A DNA stretch of 19,853 nucleotides from J134 sp964484045. GTDB lineage: Bacteria > Pseudomonadota > Alphaproteobacteria > Sphingomonadales > Rhodothalassiaceae. The notes under the pieces are model-generated. The model had not been told where the DNA came from. It was given only the letters and a program-made list of their open reading frames with translations, and searched no databases. Made by a program: the position numbers and the translations under genes. Of this stretch, positions 1 through 7,921 are shown in pieces. The stretch lies in contig CAZAEP010000015.1 of assembly GCA_964484045.1 (NCBI GenBank), forward strand, positions 1-19,853, written 5' to 3'. Position 1 is the stretch's first letter, and the number at the start of each line of letters is the position of its first letter.

Positions 1-1
1 C

Positions 2-529
2 CTTCTGATCGTTGACGTCCAGATCGATTTCTGTCCCGGCGGTGCCCTGCCGGTGGCCGACGGGGATGCCGTCGTGCCGGTGCTCAATCGCTGGATCGCG
101 GGCGCACGCAGGGCCGGCCGTCCGGTCTATCTCTCGCGCGACTGGCACCCGATCGGCCATCCGAGCTTCGCGAACGAGGGTGGACCGTGGCCGCCGCACT
201 GCCTGCAGGATAGCGCGGGGGCGCGCTTTCATCCGGGCCTCGAGGTGTCCGAGGATGCAATTCTCGTTTCCAAGGGGACGCGCTTCGACAAGGACCAGTA
301 TTCCGCTTTCGACGAGACCGGGCTCGCGGTCGCGCTCGAGAAGGCGGGAATCCGTCGCCTCTTCCTCGGCGGTCTGGCGCGCGATGTGTGCGTGAAGGCG
401 AGTGCGCTCGATGCCCGGCGCGCCGGTTTCGAGGTCTGTCTTATTGACGCCGGAACGAAAGCCCTGACCCCGGAAGGCGGCGCCACCGCCGACGCCGAAA
501 TGAGCGCTGCCGGCGTGATGATCCTGTAA
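2..529 (+). CDS. pncA: Nicotinamidase / isochorismatase-family cysteine hydrolase, 5'-truncated by the window
   Basis: This is probably a nicotinamidase, which hydrolyses nicotinamide to nicotinate and ammonia in NAD salvage. The reading frame is open to the left edge, so a few N-terminal residues are missing. The visible sequence starts LLIVDVQIDFCPGGALPV, typical of the family N-terminus with its catalytic Asp (DVQIDF). The DWHPIGHPSF segment matches the metal-binding Asp/His region. The SKGT segment supplies the expected catalytic Lys, and GLARDVCVKAS carries the nucleophilic Cys. The tail EMSAAGVMIL resembles the PncA C-terminus (EMSAAG). The protein is about 175 residues long, shorter than E. 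coli PncA. It converges on the acyl-CoA dehydrogenase gene with a 55-base gap. Other isochorismatase-family amidases remain possible, but the DWHP/HPSF and SAF segments favour nicotinamidase. Confidence 0.82.
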   Translation, partial: LLIVDVQIDFCPGGALPVADGDAVVPVLNRWIAGARRAGRPVYLSRDWHPIGHPSFANEGGPWPPHCLQDSAGARFHPGLEVSEDAILVSKGTRFDKDQYSAFDETGLAVALEKAGIRRLFLGGLARDVCVKASALDARRAGFEVCLIDAGTKALTPEGGATADAEMSAAGVMIL

Positions 530-584
530 GGGGTGCGCCCTTTTCCCCGCCGCCGGCGCCCTGCGACGGCGTGCTGCCGCCGCC

Positions 585-1727
585 TCAGTCGAGAAGGCGG
601 CGGGCGATGATCACCCGCATGATCTCGTTGGTGCCCTCGAGGATCTGGTGCACGCGCAGGTCGCGCAGGATGCGCTCCACCGGATAGTCCATGAGATAGC
701 CGTAGCCGCCATGAAGCTGCAGCGCCTCATTGACGATGCGGAACCCGACATCGGTGGCGAACCGCTTGGCCATCGCCGCCGCCATGGTCGCATCGGGCTC
801 CTTGCGCGAGACCTTCTGGGCTGCGGCATAGACCATCAGGCGCGCCGCCGCGAGCTCGGTGGCCATGTCCGCGAGCTTGAACTGCGTCGCCTGGAAGTCG
901 GCGATCGGGCGCCCGAACTGCCGCCGCTCCCTGACATAGGCGAGCGCGGTGTCGAGGGCGAACTGCGCCCCGCCGAGCGAACAGGCGGCGATATTGATGC
1001 GCCCGCCGTCGAGCCCCTGCATGGCGATCCGGAAGCCCTCCCCCTCGGCGCCGAGGCGATTTTCCACCGGCACCCGGCAGTCCTCGAAGATGACGGCGGC
1101 GGTCGGCTGCGAATGCCAGCCGAGCTTTCGTTCCTGGGCGCCGAAGCTCATGCCCGGCGTGCCCTTCTCGACCACCAGCGTCGAGATTCCCCTGGGCCCC
1201 TCCTCGCCCGTGCGCACCATGCACACATAGATGTCGGCACCGTGCTCGCCGGCGCCGGAGATGAAGGCCTTCGACCCGTTGAGCACATAATGATCGCCGT
1301 CGCGCACGGCGCGGGTGCGCAAGGAGGCGGCGTCGGAACCGGACGAGGGCTCGGTCAGGCAATAGGCGGCGAAGCGGTCCATCGACGCGAGCGGTGCCAC
1401 CCAGCGTTCGCGCTGCGCATCATTGCCGAAGCGGGCGATCATCCATGTCGCCATATTGTGGATCGACAGATAGGCCGCGGTCGACGGACAGCCATAGGCG
1501 AGCTGCTCGATAATCAGCGCGCATTCGGTGCGCGTGAGACCGATGCCGCCGTGCGCGGCGTCGACATAGACGGCGGCGAAGCCGAGCGCCGCCGCCTTCC
1601 TGAGCACGTCCTTGGGAAAACGCTTCGCCTCGTCCCATTCCGCCGCGTTGGGCAGCAGATGGTCGAGCGCGAACTGCCGCGCCGTCTCCTGGATCAGGCG
1701 CTGTTCTTCATCGAGGCGAAAATCCAT
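585..1727 (-). CDS. Acyl-CoA dehydrogenase, isobutyryl-CoA dehydrogenase (ACAD8) type
   Basis: This is an FAD-dependent acyl-CoA dehydrogenase of 380 residues that most likely oxidises isobutyryl-CoA to methacrylyl-CoA in valine breakdown. The sequence is close to human ACAD8 as I recall it. Shared segments include YCLTEPSSGSDAASL (FAD/substrate loop), VVEKGTPGMSFG, LGWHSQPTAAVIFEDC, GGRINIAACSLG, LQLHGGYGYLMDYPVERI and HQILEGTNEIMRVI. The Glu in LEGTNE is at the position of the catalytic base in MCAD-type enzymes. I chose the ATG at 1727 (MDFRLDEEQ) because family members start there and GGGGA lies about 9 bases upstream. An open extension of 21 codons further upstream looks non-family. The gene stands alone here, divergent from the LysE-type exporter gene, with no other valine-pathway gene in view. 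The exact chain specificity is inferred from similarity. Confidence 0.88.
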   Translation of the reverse strand: MDFRLDEEQRLIQETARQFALDHLLPNAAEWDEAKRFPKDVLRKAAALGFAAVYVDAAHGGIGLTRTECALIIEQLAYGCPSTAAYLSIHNMATWMIARFGNDAQRERWVAPLASMDRFAAYCLTEPSSGSDAASLRTRAVRDGDHYVLNGSKAFISGAGEHGADIYVCMVRTGEEGPRGISTLVVEKGTPGMSFGAQERKLGWHSQPTAAVIFEDCRVPVENRLGAEGEGFRIAMQGLDGGRINIAACSLGGAQFALDTALAYVRERRQFGRPIADFQATQFKLADMATELAAARLMVYAAAQKVSRKEPDATMAAAMAKRFATDVGFRIVNEALQLHGGYGYLMDYPVERILRDLRVHQILEGTNEIMRVIIARRLLD

Positions 1728-1883
1728 GGCGCAATTCCCCGGCGATGACGATTGCTGTCGCGACCATAGCCATGGCGCGTCCGAGGTCAATCATTTGCCG
1801 GACATTCGCCGGGCGGGACCGGGGGCGCGCCGCGGGCTCTCGTCGCCCCTTGCCGATGCCGGCGATCCTGCTACTTTTCCCGC

Positions 1884-2519
1884 ATGTTCAGTCCCGCCGT
1901 CATCGCCGCCGGCTTTGCTCTCTCCTTCGGCCTCATCGTCGCCATCGGACCGCAGAACGCCTTCGTGCTGCGTCAGGGACTCCGGCGCGAACACGTGCTG
2001 GCGGTGACGAGCGTCTGCTTTCTCTCCGACGGCCTGCTGATCGCCATCGGCGTCGGCGGCGCGGGCACGCTGTTTGCCCTCAACCCGCTGCTCGGGTCGG
2101 GGATGACTTGGATCGGCACTCTCTTCATTGCCGGTTACGGGCTGATGGCCTTTCGATCGGCACTCAGGCCGCAGGCGCTCGAGCCCGAGGCGACGGACCC
2201 GCCCGCGGGGGCCGGCCGCACGGCGAAGACGGCGGTGCTCACCGCGCTCGCCTTCACCTGGCTCAACCCGCACGCCTATCTCGACACGCTGGTGCTGATC
2301 GGCGGAGTCTCGGCGCATTACGGGACCGCGGCCGAGCGTCTCGCCTTCGGCATCGGTGCACTCACCGGCTCGGCGGTCTGGTTCTACGGCCTCGGTTTCG
2401 GCGCCACGCGCCTGGCGCGCTTCTTCGAGAGCCCGCGCGCCTGGCGCGGCCTCGACATCGCCATCGGCATCGTCATGAGCGCGATCGCCCTGAGCCTCGC
2501 CTGGCATGAGCTGGCCTGA
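1884..2519 (+). CDS. LysE/ArgO-family amino acid exporter
   Basis: This is a predicted inner-membrane exporter of 211 residues in the LysE family, resembling arginine exporter ArgO. The N-terminal segment has the hallmark GPQNAFVLRQG after a first hydrophobic helix. A second hallmark, TWLNPHAYLDT, sits at about residues 128-138. Hydrophobic segments lie at about 5-22, 38-60, 69-86, 112-130, 150-168 and 180-206, giving the roughly six helices expected. Length fits the family (about 200-210 residues). The likely substrate is a basic amino acid such as arginine or lysine, but specificity cannot be read from the sequence. The chosen ATG has no strong Shine-Dalgarno sequence; it is kept because family members begin just before this first helix. 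The gene is divergent from the acyl-CoA dehydrogenase gene (156-base gap) and 79 bases upstream of coxS. A functional link to coxSLM is not evident. Confidence 0.87.
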   Translation: MFSPAVIAAGFALSFGLIVAIGPQNAFVLRQGLRREHVLAVTSVCFLSDGLLIAIGVGGAGTLFALNPLLGSGMTWIGTLFIAGYGLMAFRSALRPQALEPEATDPPAGAGRTAKTAVLTALAFTWLNPHAYLDTLVLIGGVSAHYGTAAERLAFGIGALTGSAVWFYGLGFGATRLARFFESPRAWRGLDIAIGIVMSAIALSLAWHELA

Positions 2520-2598
2520 ATGGGGGGCTTGAGATGACGGCGATTGCGCGCAATGATCGGCCGCGACGATCAACATGACGCTGCGTGGAGAGCTTCGA

Positions 2599-3075
2599 AT
2601 GGCGCACAAGGTGCGGATGACGGTGAACGGCGAGGCGGTCGAAGCGGCGGTCGAACCGCATCGCCTGCTGGTCGATTTCCTGCGCGAGGATCTGCGCCTC
2701 GCCGGCACCCATGTCGGCTGCGATACCAGCCAGTGCGGCGCCTGCACCGTGCATGTGGACGGCGAGGCGGTCAAATCCTGCACCATGCTCGCGGTACAGG
2801 CCGACGGGACCGAAATCCTGACCATCGAGGGACTCGCCGAGGGCGACCGGCTGCACCCGATGCAGGAGGCCTTCCACGCGCATCACGGTCTGCAATGCGG
2901 CTTCTGCACACCGGGCATGGTGATGGCCGCGCTCGCCATCGTGAAACGCCACGGCATACCCGACGAGAGCGTGATCCGGCACGAGCTCGAGGGCAATCTC
3001 TGCCGCTGCACCGGCTATCAGAATATCGTCGACGCCATCGCCGCCGGCGCGAAAGCGATGGCGGCGGAGGGCTGA
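2599..3075 (+). CDS. coxS: Molybdenum hydroxylase iron-sulfur (small) subunit, CoxS-like
   Basis: This is the 158-residue [2Fe-2S] subunit of a xanthine-dehydrogenase/CO-dehydrogenase family enzyme, passing electrons from the molybdenum subunit to FAD. The plant-ferredoxin-type cluster is ligated by Cys41, Cys46, Cys49 (GCDTSQCGACTVHVDG) and Cys61. The second, helical-domain cluster uses Cys100, Cys103 (CGFCTPGM), Cys135 and Cys137 (CRCTGYQNI). All eight ligands are present. The ATG at 2599 is preferred over one 24 bases upstream because GGAG lies 8 bases before it and MAHKVRMTVNGE matches the family start. The stop is 3 bases before coxL, so the genes are surely co-transcribed. Substrate is not determined by this subunit; the operon is form II-like (see coxL). 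Confidence 0.93.
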   Translation: MAHKVRMTVNGEAVEAAVEPHRLLVDFLREDLRLAGTHVGCDTSQCGACTVHVDGEAVKSCTMLAVQADGTEILTIEGLAEGDRLHPMQEAFHAHHGLQCGFCTPGMVMAALAIVKRHGIPDESVIRHELEGNLCRCTGYQNIVDAIAAGAKAMAAEG

Positions 3076-3078
3076 GCC

Positions 3079-5430
3079 ATGTCGCGGGACGGCATCGGAG
3101 CCCGCGTCAGGAGGCTCGAGGACCGACGGTTTCTCACCGGGCGCGGCACCTATATCGACGACATGAACCGCCCCGGTGCGCTCCGCGCGGTCTTCGTGCG
3201 CTCGCCTTACGCCCATGGGCGCATCATCTCGATCGGGACCGGAGACGCGACCGCGATGCCCGGCGTCGTCGCCGTCTTCACCGCCGCCGACATGTCCGAC
3301 CTCGGGCCGCTTCCCTGCGGCTGGACCGTGCATTCGGCCGACGGCACGCCGATGGCCGCACCGCCGCACCCGGTTCTGGCGACGGACCGCGTGCGCTATG
3401 TCGGCGAACCGGTGGCCCTGGTGCTGGCCGAGACGCGCGAGGCCGCCGAGGCGGCGGCAGCGGCGGTCGAGATCGAGATCGAGGAGTTGCCGGCGGTGGT
3501 CGACCCCGCCGCCGCCCAGGCGGACGACGCGCCATTGCTCCATGACGACGCAGCGAGAAACACTTCTTTCGCTTGGGAGATCGGCGACCGGGAAGCGGTC
3601 GAGACGGCGTTCGCGAAGGCCGATCATGTGACCCGGCTTGCCCTGCGCAACAACCGGCTCGTGCCCAATGCCATCGAGCCGCGTGCGGCGCTCGCCGAAT
3701 ACGACCCCGCCGCGGCGGCCTTCACCCTTCATACGACGAGCCAGAACCCGCATCTCGAGCGGCTCATCCTCGCCGCCTTCGTCGGCCTCGCCCCAGAGCA
3801 CAAGATTCGCGTCGTCTCGCCCGATCTCGGCGGCGGCTTCGGCTCGAAGATCTTCGTCTACGCGGAAGAGGTCGCCTGCGCCTGGGCGGCACGCCGTCTC
3901 GAACGCCCGGTGAAGTGGACCGCGACACGGGCGGAGGCCTTCCTTGCCGACGCCCATGGCCGCGACCATGTCACCGAAGCCGAGCTGGCACTCGACAGGG
4001 AAGGGCATTTCCTCGCCCTCAGGGTGCGCACGATCGCCAATCTCGGCGCCTATCTTTCGACCTTTGCCTCGGCGGTGCCGACCTATCTCTACGGCACGCT
4101 GATGGCCGGGCAGTACCGCACGCCGGCGATCCATGTCGCGGTCGACGGTGTCTTCACCAACACCGCGCCCGTGGACGCCTATCGCGGTGCCGGACGCCCC
4201 GAGGCGACCTATGTGGTGGAGCGCCTCGTCGAGACCGCGGCGCGCGAGCTCCGCCTCGACCCGGCGGAGATCCGGCGGCGCAATTTCATCCGTCCCGCGG
4301 ACTATCCCTACGAGACGCCGGTAGCGCTCGTCTATGATACGGGCGACTATCCGGCCTCGCTCGAGGCCGCACTCAAGGCGGCGGACTACGCCGGCTTTCC
4401 CGCCCGGCGGGCGGAATCGGAAAAGCGCGGCAGGAAACGCGGGATCGGACTGTCCTGCTATATCGAGGCTTGCGGGCTCGCGCCCTCGCAACTGGCGGGG
4501 CAACTCGGCGCCGGGGTCGGGCTGTTCGACTCGGCGCGGGTGCGGGTCAATGCCACCGGCTCGGTCAGCCTTTACAGCGGCGTCCACAGCCACGGTCAGG
4601 GGCACGAGACGACCTTTGCGCAGATCGTCGCCGAGCGCCTCGGCATGCCCGCCGACGAGGTCGAGGTGCGCCACGGCGATACGGAACTCGTGCAGTACGG
4701 TCTCGGCACCTACGGCTCGCGCTCGCTCGCCGTCGGCGGCTCGGCGATCATGGAGGCGCTCGACAAGGTGATCGCCAAGGGACGCCGGATCGCCGCGCAT
4801 CTGCTCGAGGCCCCCGAAGAGGAGATCGATTACGAGCCCGGCACCTATCGCGTACGCAACAGCAATCGCACGGTGAGCTTCAAGGAGGTGGCGTTCGCCG
4901 CCCATGTGCCCTTCAAGCTGCCGCCCGGCGCCGTCGAGCCCGGGCTCGACGAGACGGCGTTCTACGACCCGAAGAACTTCACCTATCCCGCCGGCAGCTA
5001 TGTGTGCGAGGTCGAGGTCGACCCCGAAACCGGCGTCGCCACCATCGCACGCTTCGTCGCGGTCGATGATTTCGGCACCGTCGTCAATCCGATGATCGTC
5101 GAGGGTCAGGTCCATGGCGGACTTGTCCAGGGCATCGGTCAGGCGATGCTCGAAGGCTGCGTCTATGACGCCGAGACGGGCCAGCTTCTTTCGGGCAGCT
5201 ATATGGACTATGCGATGCCGCGCGCCGACGATCTGCCGCGCTTCGAAATCGCCACCACCTGCACGCCCTGCACCCACAATCCGCTCGGCGCCAAGGGCTG
5301 CGGCGAGGCCGGCGCCATCGGCTCGCCGGCGGCCGTGATCAACGCGCTCACCGATGCCCTGGGCGTGCGCGACATCGCCATGCCGGCAACACCGGAAACC
5401 GTTTGGCGCGCCGTCGCCCGGACCGCTTGA
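3079..5430 (+). CDS. coxL: Molybdenum hydroxylase large (Mo-cofactor) subunit, form II CoxL-like
   Basis: This is the 783-residue catalytic subunit that binds molybdopterin cytosine dinucleotide in aerobic CO-dehydrogenase/xanthine-oxidase family enzymes. Visible motifs are GGGFGSK (251-257), AYRGAGR (367-373), the GQGHETTF segment around 510, and GCGEAGAIGSP with Glu743 as the family's catalytic Glu. True form I CO dehydrogenases carry AYRCSFR with a Cys that binds Cu. Here the motif is AYRGAGR, so that Cys is absent and this is form II. The substrate is therefore unknown and may be an aldehyde, purine or other N-heterocycle rather than CO. GGAGG lies 8 bases before the ATG. The gene sits between coxS and coxM in the S-L-M order typical of form II. 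The long opposite-strand frame over this gene is a high-GC artefact. Confidence 0.92.
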   Translation: MSRDGIGARVRRLEDRRFLTGRGTYIDDMNRPGALRAVFVRSPYAHGRIISIGTGDATAMPGVVAVFTAADMSDLGPLPCGWTVHSADGTPMAAPPHPVLATDRVRYVGEPVALVLAETREAAEAAAAAVEIEIEELPAVVDPAAAQADDAPLLHDDAARNTSFAWEIGDREAVETAFAKADHVTRLALRNNRLVPNAIEPRAALAEYDPAAAAFTLHTTSQNPHLERLILAAFVGLAPEHKIRVVSPDLGGGFGSKIFVYAEEVACAWAARRLERPVKWTATRAEAFLADAHGRDHVTEAELALDREGHFLALRVRTIANLGAYLSTFASAVPTYLYGTLMAGQYRTPAIHVAVDGVFTNTAPVDAYRGAGRPEATYVVERLVETAARELRLDPAEIRRRNFIRPADYPYETPVALVYDTGDYPASLEAALKAADYAGFPARRAESEKRGRKRGIGLSCYIEACGLAPSQLAGQLGAGVGLFDSARVRVNATGSVSLYSGVHSHGQGHETTFAQIVAERLGMPADEVEVRHGDTELVQYGLGTYGSRSLAVGGSAIMEALDKVIAKGRRIAAHLLEAPEEEIDYEPGTYRVRNSNRTVSFKEVAFAAHVPFKLPPGAVEPGLDETAFYDPKNFTYPAGSYVCEVEVDPETGVATIARFVAVDDFGTVVNPMIVEGQVHGGLVQGIGQAMLEGCVYDAETGQLLSGSYMDYAMPRADDLPRFEIATTCTPCTHNPLGAKGCGEAGAIGSPAAVINALTDALGVRDIAMPATPETVWRAVARTA

Positions 5431-5440
5431 GGAGATCGAC

Positions 5441-6241
5441 ATGCACCCCTTCGTCTATCACCGCGCGACCAGCCTCGACGAGGCCAGGAAGACGCTGCAG
5501 GTGGCCGAGGACGGGCTTTATCTCGCCGGCGGGATGACGCTCATCCCGACCATGAAGCAGCGCCTCGCCATGCCTTCCGACCTCGTCGATCTCGCCCGCA
5601 TCGAGGACCTGCGGGGCATCGCCGACGAAGGCAGCACGCTCCGTATCGGGGCCATGACCCCGCATGCGGCGGTGGCATCGTCCGAGACCGTCCGCAGCCG
5701 CATCGCAGCACTGGCCGATCTCGCCGGCGGCATCGGCGATCCGGCGGTACGCGCCCGCGGGACGCTCGGCGGCTCGATCGCCAACAACGATCCCGCGGCC
5801 GACTATCCGGCAGCCGTTCTCGGGCTCGGCGCGACGGTGGTGACGGATGCGCGCGAGATCGCCGGCGACGATTTCTTCACCGGCATGTTCGAGACCGCGC
5901 TCGCACCGGGCGAGATCATCACCGCGGTGCGCTTTCCCGTGCCGCGCCGGGCAGCCTATGTGAAGTTTCCCAACCCCGCCTCGCGCTATGCGGTGGTCGG
6001 CGTGTTCGTCGCCGAGACCGCCGAGGGCGTACGGGTGGCGGTCACCGGCGCGGCCCCCTGCGTCTTCCGCGTCGCGGAGATGGAAGCGGCGCTGGCGACG
6101 GACTTCTCGGCCACGGCGGTGGCGGACATCCCTGTCGACGCCGACGACCTCAACGAGGATATCCATGCGAGCCGCGCCTATCGCGCCCATCTCGTGACCG
6201 TGATGGCGAAGCGCGCAGTCGAGAAGGCGCTTCGCGCATAG
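5441..6241 (+). CDS. coxM: Molybdenum hydroxylase FAD (medium) subunit, CoxM-like
   Basis: This is the 266-residue FAD-binding subunit that takes electrons from the [2Fe-2S] subunit. It carries the two flavin-binding motifs of the CoxM/xanthine dehydrogenase medium-chain family: AGGMTLIPTMKQRL (from residue 29) and TLGGSIANNDPAADYPA (from 108). The C-terminal CO_deh_flav_C-type domain follows, ending in the segment YRAHLVTVMAKRAVEKAL. The ATG at 5441 is preferred because GAGGAG lies 7 bases upstream and MHPFVYHRATSLDEA is the typical family start; an upstream in-frame ATG lies inside coxL. It begins 10 bases after the coxL stop and completes the coxSLM operon. No coxD/E/F/G maturation genes follow, so assembly factors must be encoded elsewhere. 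Confidence 0.92.
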   Translation: MHPFVYHRATSLDEARKTLQVAEDGLYLAGGMTLIPTMKQRLAMPSDLVDLARIEDLRGIADEGSTLRIGAMTPHAAVASSETVRSRIAALADLAGGIGDPAVRARGTLGGSIANNDPAADYPAAVLGLGATVVTDAREIAGDDFFTGMFETALAPGEIITAVRFPVPRRAAYVKFPNPASRYAVVGVFVAETAEGVRVAVTGAAPCVFRVAEMEAALATDFSATAVADIPVDADDLNEDIHASRAYRAHLVTVMAKRAVEKALRA

Positions 6242-6305
6242 ACCGGGCATTGCGCCTCTTCCGCAGGCAGGCCTGACCAGCCGACCCGACCACGCCCGCA
6301 GGAGC

Positions 6306-6320
6306 GCGCGCAAAGCGCGC
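6306..6320 (+). terminator. Possible stem-loop after coxM
   Basis: GCGCGC-AAA-GCGCGC is a perfect 6-bp inverted repeat with a 3-base loop, 65 bases after the coxM stop and 63 bases before glpD. It has no T-run, so it is at best a weak terminator or an RNA 3'-end stabiliser. A second, imperfect pairing (GACA with TGTC, plus CGGA with TCCG) lies just downstream in the same 141-base gap. Confidence 0.25.
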
Positions 6321-6382
6321 ATTGCGTCGGCGGAGAAAGACACGCAAGCTGTCTCCGGCACCAGACGAGGCGAGAGGAGCGG

Positions 6383-7921
6383 ATGGGAGAGAGCGTCGAT
6401 CTGTTCGTCATCGGCGGCGGCGTCAATGGCACCGCGATCGCGCGCGACGCTGCCGGACGCGGACTTTCCGTCATGCTGTGCGAAAAGGGGGACCTCGCGT
6501 CGGCCACCTCCTCGGCGAGCACCAAGCTCATCCATGGCGGGCTGCGCTATCTCGAATATGGCGAGTTCCGCCTCGTCCGCGAGGCGCTGATCGAACGCGA
6601 GGTGTTGCTCCGCGCGGCCCCGCACATCATCCGCCCGATGCGCTTCGTCCTGCCCTACCGAGAGGGACTCCGGCCGGCCTTCCTGATCCGTCTCGGGCTC
6701 TTCCTCTACGACCATCTCGGGGGCCGCAGGCTGCTCCCCGGGAGCGAGAGCATCCGTCTCGACCGCGACCCGCGCGGTGCCGCGCTCAAACCCGGATTCC
6801 GCCGCGGCTTCGTCTATTCCGACTGCCGGGTCGACGATGCCCGGCTGGTTGTCCTTTATGCCGTCGACGCCGCCGAGCGCGGGGCCGTCATCCGGCCCCG
6901 CACGACCGTCGAGGGAGCGGTGCGGGAAGGAAAAAGCTGGTTGATCCGGGTGCGCGACGCCACCGGCCGGCAAGAGACCGTGAAGGCCCGGGCGCTGGTC
7001 AACGCCACGGGGCCCTGGGTGAGCCGCGTGCGCGATCATATCGAGGGCGCCGGACCGCGGCAGGCGGCGCTGCGCCTCGTCAAGGGCAGCCACATCGTCA
7101 CCCGGCGCCTCTATGAGGGCGATCATGCCTATATCCTTCAGAACACCGACGGCCGCGTCGTTTTCGCCATTCCCTATGAGGGACGCTTCACGCTCATCGG
7201 CACCACCGACATCCCCTGCGACGAACCGCCGGGGACGCCGACAGTCTCGGCCGCCGAGATCGCCTATCTGTGCGCGGCCGTGAACGCCTATCTCGGAACC
7301 GCAATCGGACCCGGCGATATCGTCTGGTCCTATGCCGGGGTGCGCCCGCTCTATGACGATCAGGCCGCCGACGCCTCCGCCGTCACCCGCGATTATGTGC
7401 TGAAGATCGACGCCGCCGGCGGCGGCGCGCCACTGCTCTCCGTCTTCGGCGGCAAGATCACGACATCGCGTCGTCTCGCCGAGCACGGGCTCGGGCTTCT
7501 GCTCAGGGCCTGCGGTCTCGACTCCCCGGCGTGGACCGCCTCGGCGGCCCTGCCCGGCGGCGACATTCCGGACGCCGACTTCGATGCCTTTCTTGCCGTC
7601 CTGCGACCGCACTATCCCTGGCTCGAGGGAGCGACCCTCAAGCGCCTCGCGCAGGCCTACGGCACGCGCGTGCGCCATATCCTCGGCCGCGCCCGTTCGC
7701 CGCGCGATCTCGGAGAGGATTTCGGTGGCGGGCTTTACGAGGCCGAGCTCGCCCATCTGGTCGACGTCGAGTGGGCGCGCAGCGCCGAGGACATCTTGTG
7801 GCGGCGCAGCAAGCTCGGCCTCCACCTCCCCGCCGGGAGCGCGGAACGGATCGAGACCTGGCTCGCGCAGCGGCTCAGGAGGAGCGGCGGGGATGCCGCA
7901 GCAGCAGCGGACCGTAAATGA
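6383..7921 (+). CDS. glpD: Aerobic glycerol-3-phosphate dehydrogenase
   Basis: This is a membrane-associated flavoenzyme of 512 residues. It oxidises sn-glycerol-3-phosphate to dihydroxyacetone phosphate and passes electrons to the quinone pool. The N-terminal dinucleotide fold has VIGGGVNGTAIARDAAGRG (GGGVNG at 11-16). It is followed by the diagnostic ATSSASTKLIHGGLRYLE (41-58) and EREVLLRAAPHIIRPM. The middle carries ALVNATGPWV and LIGTTDIPCDEPP, and the end matches the alpha-helical DAO_C domain. Length is close to E. coli GlpD (501). GAGAGGAG lies just before the ATG. No glpF, glpK or glpR is seen, so the gene stands apart from a classical glp operon. Its last 47 bases overlap the 3' end of convergent nnrS. 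Confidence 0.96.
   Translation: MGESVDLFVIGGGVNGTAIARDAAGRGLSVMLCEKGDLASATSSASTKLIHGGLRYLEYGEFRLVREALIEREVLLRAAPHIIRPMRFVLPYREGLRPAFLIRLGLFLYDHLGGRRLLPGSESIRLDRDPRGAALKPGFRRGFVYSDCRVDDARLVVLYAVDAAERGAVIRPRTTVEGAVREGKSWLIRVRDATGRQETVKARALVNATGPWVSRVRDHIEGAGPRQAALRLVKGSHIVTRRLYEGDHAYILQNTDGRVVFAIPYEGRFTLIGTTDIPCDEPPGTPTVSAAEIAYLCAAVNAYLGTAIGPGDIVWSYAGVRPLYDDQAADASAVTRDYVLKIDAAGGGAPLLSVFGGKITTSRRLAEHGLGLLLRACGLDSPAWTASAALPGGDIPDADFDAFLAVLRPHYPWLEGATLKRLAQAYGTRVRHILGRARSPRDLGEDFGGGLYEAELAHLVDVEWARSAEDILWRRSKLGLHLPAGSAERIETWLAQRLRRSGGDAAAAADRK

Noticed and set aside
530..584. GC-rich inverted repeat (CGCCG...CGGCG) between the first two genes as a terminator
   Set aside because: The arms are only 5 bp in a very GC-rich stretch and no T-run follows on either strand. 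Such a repeat is expected by chance.
2473..5442. 989-codon open frame on the minus strand opposite coxSLM
   Set aside because: It lies exactly opposite clear coxS and coxL coding sequence, shows no recognisable domain and has the His/Arg/Gly-rich composition of a reversed high-GC gene. It is a codon-bias shadow.
3079..6241. Assignment as a true aerobic carbon monoxide dehydrogenase
   Set aside because: The Cu-ligand Cys of form I CoxL is missing (AYRGAGR), so only the molybdenum hydroxylase family and form II class are supported.
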